Source: Streptomyces sp. TRM49041
GTDB taxonomy: Bacteria > Actinomycetota > Actinomycetes > Streptomycetales > Streptomycetaceae
Length of the DNA stretch: 64,000 nucleotides
Assembly (NCBI RefSeq): GCF_008271805.1
Contig: NZ_VSRY01000167.1
Coordinates: 4,900 to 68,899 of the forward strand
Reading direction: 5' to 3'
Below the pieces are notes generated by a model that was not told where the DNA came from, searched no databases, and was given only the letters and a program-made list of their open reading frames with translations. Positions 59,808 to 64,000 of the stretch are shown here, piece after piece; the stretch's first letter is position 1, and the number at the start of each line of letters is the position of its first letter. Made by a program: the position numbers and the translations under genes.

Positions 59808-60265
59808 GCGGCGCCCGTACCGACACCGAGGCGGTCGAGCTGGCCAACACCGCCTTCTACGAGGCGATGGAGCGCGGCGACTTCGAGGAGGTCGCCGATC
59901 TGTGGCTGGACGAGCGGCACGGCGAGATCTCCTGCGTCCACCCGGGGTGGCCGGTGCTTTCGGGGCGGGGCGAGGTGCTCCGGTCATACGCGCTGATCAT
60001 GGCGAACACCGAGTACATCCAGTTCTTCCTGACCGATGTGAAGGTTTCCGTCGCCGGGGACACCGCGCTGGTGACCTGTACGGAGAACATCCTCAGCGGC
60101 GGGCCCGCCGAGGACGGTGCCGAGCTGGGGCCCCTGGTGGGGCAGCTGGTCGTCGCGACGAACGTGTTCCGCCGCACCGCGGAGGGCTGGAAGGTCTGGT
60201 CCCACCACGGTTCGCCCGTACTGGCGGAAACCGACGACGACGAGGACGACGAGAGCGCGGTGTGA
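59804..60265 (+). CDS. NTF2-like (SnoaL/DUF4440 type) protein in the folate operon
   Basis: This 153-residue alpha+beta cone protein has an opening helix pair (AVELANTAFYEAMERGDFEE), the DLWLDERHGEISCVHPGWPV segment, and C-terminal strands (ATNVFRRTAEGWKVWSHHGS). The pattern is typical of nuclear transport factor 2-like or ketosteroid isomerase-like proteins. The tail is acidic (ETDDDEDDESAV). It overlaps folP and precedes folB by about 150 bp. A link to pterin metabolism is possible but not shown. Confidence 0.82.
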   Translation: MSGARTDTEAVELANTAFYEAMERGDFEEVADLWLDERHGEISCVHPGWPVLSGRGEVLRSYALIMANTEYIQFFLTDVKVSVAGDTALVTCTENILSGGPAEDGAELGPLVGQLVVATNVFRRTAEGWKVWSHHGSPVLAETDDDEDDESAV

Positions 60266-60419
60266 GCCTCCAAAGCGGGTAGTCGAGCCCATGAGGACAC
60301 CGTCGGCGGGGCCGTGCGCGGGCAGCGTCAGTGCCCGCAGGTAGATTCGAGTGGTGGCAACCGGACCGACCGCACCCGGCCGGATGTCCGCCAGACCTAC
60401 GACAGCAGGAGTGATTCGC

Positions 60420-60779
60420 GTGGATCGTGTCGCGCTGCGCGGCCTCAAGGCCCGCGGGCACCATGGCGTCTACCCGAGGGAGCGGGAGGAGGGCCAGACG
60501 TTCATCGTGGACCTGGTGCTGGGCCTCGACACCCGGCCCGCCGCCGCGGACGACGACCTGGCGAAGACCGTCCACTACGGCATCGTCGCGGAAGAGGTCG
60601 TCGACGTGGTGCAGGGCGAGCCGGTCGACCTCATCGAGACGCTGGCCGAGCGCATCGCCCAGCGGTGCCTGAAGCACGACGGCGTCCAGGAGGTCGAGGT
60701 GTGCGTGCACAAGCCGGACGCCCCGATCACCGTCCCGTTCGACGACGTGACCATCACCATCACCCGGAGCCGCGTATGA
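60420..60779 (+). CDS. folB: Dihydroneopterin aldolase
   Basis: FolB converts dihydroneopterin to hydroxymethyl-dihydropterin. The 119-residue protein has the family pattern DRVALRGLKARGHHGVYPRE with the catalytic Tyr/Glu region, VHYGIVAEEVVDVV, LIETLAERIAQ and VCVHKPDAPI. GTG at 60420 was chosen because AGGAG lies 8 nt upstream and the length is standard. The stop overlaps the ATG of folK. Confidence 0.94.
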   Translation: MDRVALRGLKARGHHGVYPREREEGQTFIVDLVLGLDTRPAAADDDLAKTVHYGIVAEEVVDVVQGEPVDLIETLAERIAQRCLKHDGVQEVEVCVHKPDAPITVPFDDVTITITRSRV

Positions 60780-61375
60780 ACCGCACGCCCAGCGACCCGA
60801 CGGTACAGCCGGTGCCCGCTTCCGTGACGGAGCAGGTCGACGCCGCCGACACCACGCTGTCCAACCCGAAGCAGGCGGTCCTGTCCCTCGGCGGCAACCT
60901 CGGCAACCGCCTGGAGAACCTCCAGAGCGCCATCGACGCCCTCGAGGACACCCCGGGCGTACGCGTCAAGGCCGTGTCGCCGGTGTACGAGACCCAGCCC
61001 TGGGGTGTGGACCCCGGCTCCCAGCCGTCGTACCTGAACGCGGTGGTCGTCGTGAAGACGACCCTGCCGCCGTCCTCCCTGCTGGAGCGGGCGCACGCCG
61101 TGGAGGAGGCATTCGGCCGGGTGCGCACCGAGCGCTGGGGTGCGCGCACCATCGACGTCGACATCGTGACGTACGCGGACAGGGTCTCCGACGACCCCGT
61201 CCTCACCCTGCCGCACCCGCGCGCCCGCGAGCGGGCCTTCGTCCTCCGCCCGTGGCTGGACGTGGACCCGGACGCGCAGCTGCCCGGCGCCGGGCGGGTC
61301 GCCGACCTGCTGGCCGGTGTCGGTCAGGAGGGCGTCGTACCCCGCGGCGACCTGGAACTCCGCCTGCCCGACTGA
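60776..61375 (+). CDS. folK: 2-amino-4-hydroxy-6-hydroxymethyldihydropteridine diphosphokinase
   Basis: FolK (HPPK) pyrophosphorylates the pterin for FolP. The 199-residue protein has a polar N-terminal extension of about 33 residues. The core reads VLSLGGNLGNRLENLQSAID, VSPVYETQPWG, YLNAVVVVKT, RWGARTIDVDIVTY (the HPPK signature) and LPHPRARERAFVLRPW. It overlaps folB by ATGA. Confidence 0.95.
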   Translation: MNRTPSDPTVQPVPASVTEQVDAADTTLSNPKQAVLSLGGNLGNRLENLQSAIDALEDTPGVRVKAVSPVYETQPWGVDPGSQPSYLNAVVVVKTTLPPSSLLERAHAVEEAFGRVRTERWGARTIDVDIVTYADRVSDDPVLTLPHPRARERAFVLRPWLDVDPDAQLPGAGRVADLLAGVGQEGVVPRGDLELRLPD

Positions 61376-61431
61376 GCGTTGACCGTACGGCAGCACGGAA
61401 CGCACCGCACCGACACACACGAAGGACACCG

Positions 61432-61917
61432 GTGAAGCAACTGCGGGTCAAGGTACTGGCCGGGCTCTTCGTCGTGGCCGGAGTCCTGTCCTGGGGCGGC
61501 GCGAGGCTGTGGGACTCGCTCGGCACACTGCCGAGCGTGCCCCTGGCCGCGCCCATCGTGCTCGCCGTGATCGCGGCGGTCCTCGCCGCGACGGCGCTCT
61601 CCCTGCGGGCCCGGCTCAAGGCCCAGCGGGAGCGCCGTCCCGGCGCGAAGGGCGTGGAGCCCCTGATGGCGGCGCGCGCGGTGGTCTTCGGCCAGGCGAG
61701 CGCGCTCGTCACGGCTGTGGTGAGCGGTATGTACGGCGGCGCCGGGGTCTTCCTGCTGGGCTCGCTCGATGTCCCGGCCCGACGCGACCAGGCCATCTAC
61801 GCCGGTTTCGCGGTGCTGGCCGGCTTCGCGGTGATCGCCGCTGCCCTGTTCCTGGAACGCGTGTGCAAGCTCCCGGAGGACGACGAGCCCCCGGGGAGCT
61901 CGACCACGACGGCGTAG
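61432..61917 (+). CDS. DUF3180 membrane protein
   Basis: This 161-residue integral membrane protein has four hydrophobic helices (VLAGLFVVAGVLSWGGARL, APIVLAVIAAVLAATALSL, FGQASALVTAVVSGMYGGAG, YAGFAVLAGFAVIAAALFLE) and a conserved LMAARAVVFGQAS segment. It is a DUF3180 family member, which in actinobacteria regularly follows folK. GTG at 61432 has a GAAGGA ribosome binding site. Function unknown. It is convergent with folE. Confidence 0.85.
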   Translation: MKQLRVKVLAGLFVVAGVLSWGGARLWDSLGTLPSVPLAAPIVLAVIAAVLAATALSLRARLKAQRERRPGAKGVEPLMAARAVVFGQASALVTAVVSGMYGGAGVFLLGSLDVPARRDQAIYAGFAVLAGFAVIAAALFLERVCKLPEDDEPPGSSTTTA

Positions 61918-62043
61918 GCCCCCGGGGACTCCCCCTCGCCAGGTCGTGTCCGGCGGCTCACGCCTGGGCCGCCGGGCCTGGCACGCACATCCGCACCGCA
62001 GAGACGCCCGGCCGCAATGCCGCCGTGATCCGCCGGACAATCC

Positions 62044-62649
62044 CTAGCGGGCCATTATCAGGCTCATGGCCTCGGCGCGGGTCGACGCGTCACGCAGCTG
62101 ACCGCGTACGGCTGAGGTCGTGGTCTTCGCGCCGGGCTTGCGGATACCGCGCACCGACATGCACATGTGCTCGGCCTCCACGACGACGATCGCGCCGCGC
62201 GCCTCCAGGATGCGCATCAGGGAGTCGGCGATCTGTGTCGTCAGGCGCTCCTGGACCTGCGGGCGGCGGGCGTACACCTCGACCAGCCGGGCCAGCTTCG
62301 ACAGGCCCGTGATCTTGCCGGTGTCCGCCGGGATGTAGCCGACGTGGGCCACGCCGTGGAACGGCAGCAGATGGTGCTCGCAGAGGCTGACGATCTCGAT
62401 GCCCTTCACCAGGACCATCTCGTCGTGCCCCAGGTCGAACGTCGTCGTCAGCACGTCCTCGGGCTCCTGCCAGAGCCCGCTGAGGATCTCCCGGTACGCC
62501 CGCGCGACCCGCGCGGGCGTTTCGCGCAGGCCCTCACGGTCCGGGTCCTCGCCGACCGCGATGAGGAGTTCGCGCACGGCGTTCTCGGCGCGCTTCTCGT
62601 CGAACACGCCGATCGTGCCCTCGCCGTCCAGCGTCACCGGGTCGGTCAT
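62044..62649 (-). CDS. folE: GTP cyclohydrolase I
   Basis: FolE converts GTP to dihydroneopterin triphosphate, the entry step to folate. The 201-residue protein carries the signature blocks REGLRETPARVARAYREILS, SLCEHHLLPFHGVAHVGYIP with zinc-binding Cys and His, GLSKLARLVEVYARRPQVQE and EAEHMCMSVRGIRKPGAKTT. ATG at 62649 was chosen over an upstream in-frame ATG that would overlap the terminator region. It lies downstream of ftsH on the same strand. Confidence 0.96.
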   Translation of the reverse strand: MTDPVTLDGEGTIGVFDEKRAENAVRELLIAVGEDPDREGLRETPARVARAYREILSGLWQEPEDVLTTTFDLGHDEMVLVKGIEIVSLCEHHLLPFHGVAHVGYIPADTGKITGLSKLARLVEVYARRPQVQERLTTQIADSLMRILEARGAIVVVEAEHMCMSVRGIRKPGAKTTTSAVRGQLRDASTRAEAMSLIMAR

Positions 62650-62683
62650 GTGTGCCTCGTTCCGTCTTGCCTGAAGTGCGCGA

Positions 62684-62724
62684 ATGCCGCGCCCCCACAG
62701 GCTAGAACCTGGGGGGCGCGGCAT
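62684..62724 (-). terminator. Hairpin between ftsH and folE
   Basis: ATGCCGCGCCCCC (62684-62696) and GGGGGCGCGGCAT (62712-62724) pair perfectly over 13 bp. An inner CAGG/CCTG helix extends the stem. It is 45 nt past the ftsH stop and 35 nt before the folE start, so it could terminate ftsH transcription or act in the folE leader. No U-tract is seen. Confidence 0.65.
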
Positions 62725-62769
62725 CCATTCCGGGTCTGGCCCGGGGCCGAGCAGGGTCTGATCCGCAGA

Positions 62770-64000
62770 TCAGGACTCGGGGCGTTCCTCCGGCACCGCC
62801 TCGGGGGCCTTGCTGGTGTCCACCGCGGTGGCGGCGGTCGCCGTCGAGGGCGTGGCGCCGTTGGTGAGGGCCAGCTCCTTCGGGGAGAGGACCGGCGGCC
62901 GGGTCGAGGGCGTACGCCGCGAGGATCCGGTCCAGGCCGGGCGCGCCGGGCGCTTCACGATCGGGGCGAAGATCTCGGCGATCTCCTCCTTGCCGAGCGT
63001 CTCCTTCTCCAGGAGCTGAAGCACCAGGTTGTCGAGGACGTCACGGTTCTCGACGAGAATCTCCCACGCCTCGTTGTGCGCGGCCTCGATGAGCTTCTTG
63101 ACCTCTTCGTCGACGAGCGCGGCGACCTCTTCCGAGTAGTCGCGCTGGTGCGCCATCTCACGGCCGAGGAACGGCTCGGTGTTGTCGCCGCCGAACTTGA
63201 TCGCGCCGAGGCGCTCGGTCATGCCGTACTGGGTGACCATCGCGCGGGCCGTCGTGGTGGCCTTCTCGATGTCGTTGGCCGCGCCCGTGGTCGGGTCGTG
63301 GAAGACCAGTTCCTCGGCGGCGCGTCCGCCCAGCATGTAGGCGAGCTGGTCGAGCATCTCGTTGCGGGTGGTCGAGTACTTGTCCTCGTCCGGCAGGACC
63401 ATCGTGTAGCCCAGGGCGCGGCCGCGGGACAGGATGGTGATCTTGTGGACGGGGTCGGAGTTCGGGGACGCCGCGGCGACGAGGGCATGACCGGCCTCGT
63501 GGTACGCGGTGATCTTCTTCTCCTTGTCCGACATGATCCGGGTCCGCTTCTGCGGGCCCGCGACCACACGGTCGATCGCCTCGTCCAGCATGTGGTTGTC
63601 GATGAGCTTCTTGTCGCTGCGCGCCGTGAGGAGCGCCGCTTCGTTCAGCACATTCGACAGGTCCGCTCCGGTGAAGCCGGGCGTGCGGCGGGCGACGGCC
63701 GAGAGGTCGACGTCCGGGGCGACCGGCTTGCCCTTCTGGTGGACCTTGAGGATCTCCAGACGGCCCTGCATGTCCGGGCGGTCGACCGCGATCTGCCGGT
63801 CGAAGCGGCCGGGGCGGAGCAGCGCCGGGTCGAGGATGTCCGGGCGGTTCGTGGCGGCGATCAGGATGACGCCGCCCTTGACGTCGAAGCCGTCCATCTC
63901 GACGAGCAGCTGGTTCAGGGTCTGCTCGCGCTCGTCGTGGCCACCGCCGAGGCCCGCGCCGCGGTGGCGGCCGACGGCGTCGATCTCGTCGACGAAGACG
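62770..64000 (-). CDS. ftsH: ATP-dependent zinc metalloprotease FtsH, 3' part
   Basis: This is a membrane AAA+ protease that degrades unstable membrane and cytoplasmic proteins. The gene runs off the right edge, leaving about 409 C-terminal residues. Visible are the Walker B region VFVDEIDAVGRHRGAG, the second region of homology ILIAATNRPDILDPALLRPG with arginine fingers, and the zinc site HEAGH. The C-terminal helical domain ends in an Ala/Thr/Pro/Glu-rich tail. The N-terminal membrane helices and Walker A lie outside the window. Its neighbours, folE and the fol genes, match the usual actinobacterial order. Confidence 0.97.
   Translation of the reverse strand, partial: VFVDEIDAVGRHRGAGLGGGHDEREQTLNQLLVEMDGFDVKGGVILIAATNRPDILDPALLRPGRFDRQIAVDRPDMQGRLEILKVHQKGKPVAPDVDLSAVARRTPGFTGADLSNVLNEAALLTARSDKKLIDNHMLDEAIDRVVAGPQKRTRIMSDKEKKITAYHEAGHALVAAASPNSDPVHKITILSRGRALGYTMVLPDEDKYSTTRNEMLDQLAYMLGGRAAEELVFHDPTTGAANDIEKATTTARAMVTQYGMTERLGAIKFGGDNTEPFLGREMAHQRDYSEEVAALVDEEVKKLIEAAHNEAWEILVENRDVLDNLVLQLLEKETLGKEEIAEIFAPIVKRPARPAWTGSSRRTPSTRPPVLSPKELALTNGATPSTATAATAVDTSKAPEAVPEERPES

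Overview
The window reads as a chromosomal-core segment from a Streptomyces species. It has very high GC, many GTG starts, tightly packed operons with 4-bp ATGA overlaps, and a gene set typical of the genus: sigE-cseABC, disA-radA, lsr2, clpC, nadB-nadC-panC-coaX and ftsH-folE-folP-folB-folK. From memory the order follows the S. coelicolor interval that runs from trpRS1 to ftsH. I see no rRNA, tRNA, insertion sequence, prophage or CRISPR array. The assignment rests on recognised protein motifs, not on a search.

Layout. 0.4-9.5 kb: tryptophanyl-tRNA synthetase behind a Trp-codon attenuator, proC, a two-gene ABC-2 exporter with a palindrome over its start, two small proteins, a Ser/Thr kinase with a PQQ-type propeller, and ilvD. 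9.6-13 kb: a ppx/gppA - sugar isomerase-like - TetR operon and a Cys-rich unknown. 13.2-21 kb: a sigma/zinc-finger/TM/BACON-like fusion, radA, disA, a secreted protein, a PAP2 phosphatase and a MutY-type glycosylase. 21-27.5 kb: the envelope-stress operon sigE-cseA-cseB-cseC, an M23 peptidase and a PBP4-type carboxypeptidase. 27.5-30.8 kb: a trypco2 gene coupled to a trypsin-like protease-NACHT-LRR-like protein, which is the best candidate for a conflict or defence system. 30.8-37.6 kb: clpC, lsr2, an ArgA-type acetyltransferase, a BlaI-like repressor with a long disordered tail, and small unknowns. 37.7-43.5 kb: an NAD/pantothenate/CoA operon (DUF2520 protein, panC, nadB, nadC, coaX). 43.6-50.8 kb: threonine aldolase-like enzyme, DUF5937-ArsR regulator, NarL-type two-component pair, and a MidA/NDUFAF7-like methyltransferase overlapping an orphan nuoD. 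50.8-56.8 kb: a coiled-coil membrane protein, a glycine betaine-type ABC system and an Ag85-like esterase. 57-64 kb: a phosphatidylglycerol lysyltransferase-like protein, folP, an NTF2-like gene, folB, folK, DUF3180, folE and the 3' part of ftsH.

Themes. Envelope maintenance recurs (SigE system, PAP2, M23, PBP4, lysyl-PG synthase, Ag85-like esterase), as do cofactor synthesis (NAD, CoA, folate) and signalling (c-di-AMP, Ser/Thr kinase, two-component systems). Many starts lack a Shine-Dalgarno sequence but have a TAnnnT-like -10 hexamer 6-7 nt upstream, which suggests leaderless transcription. Several perfect palindromes sit exactly at start codons or in promoter spacers and are the main unexplained regulatory signals.
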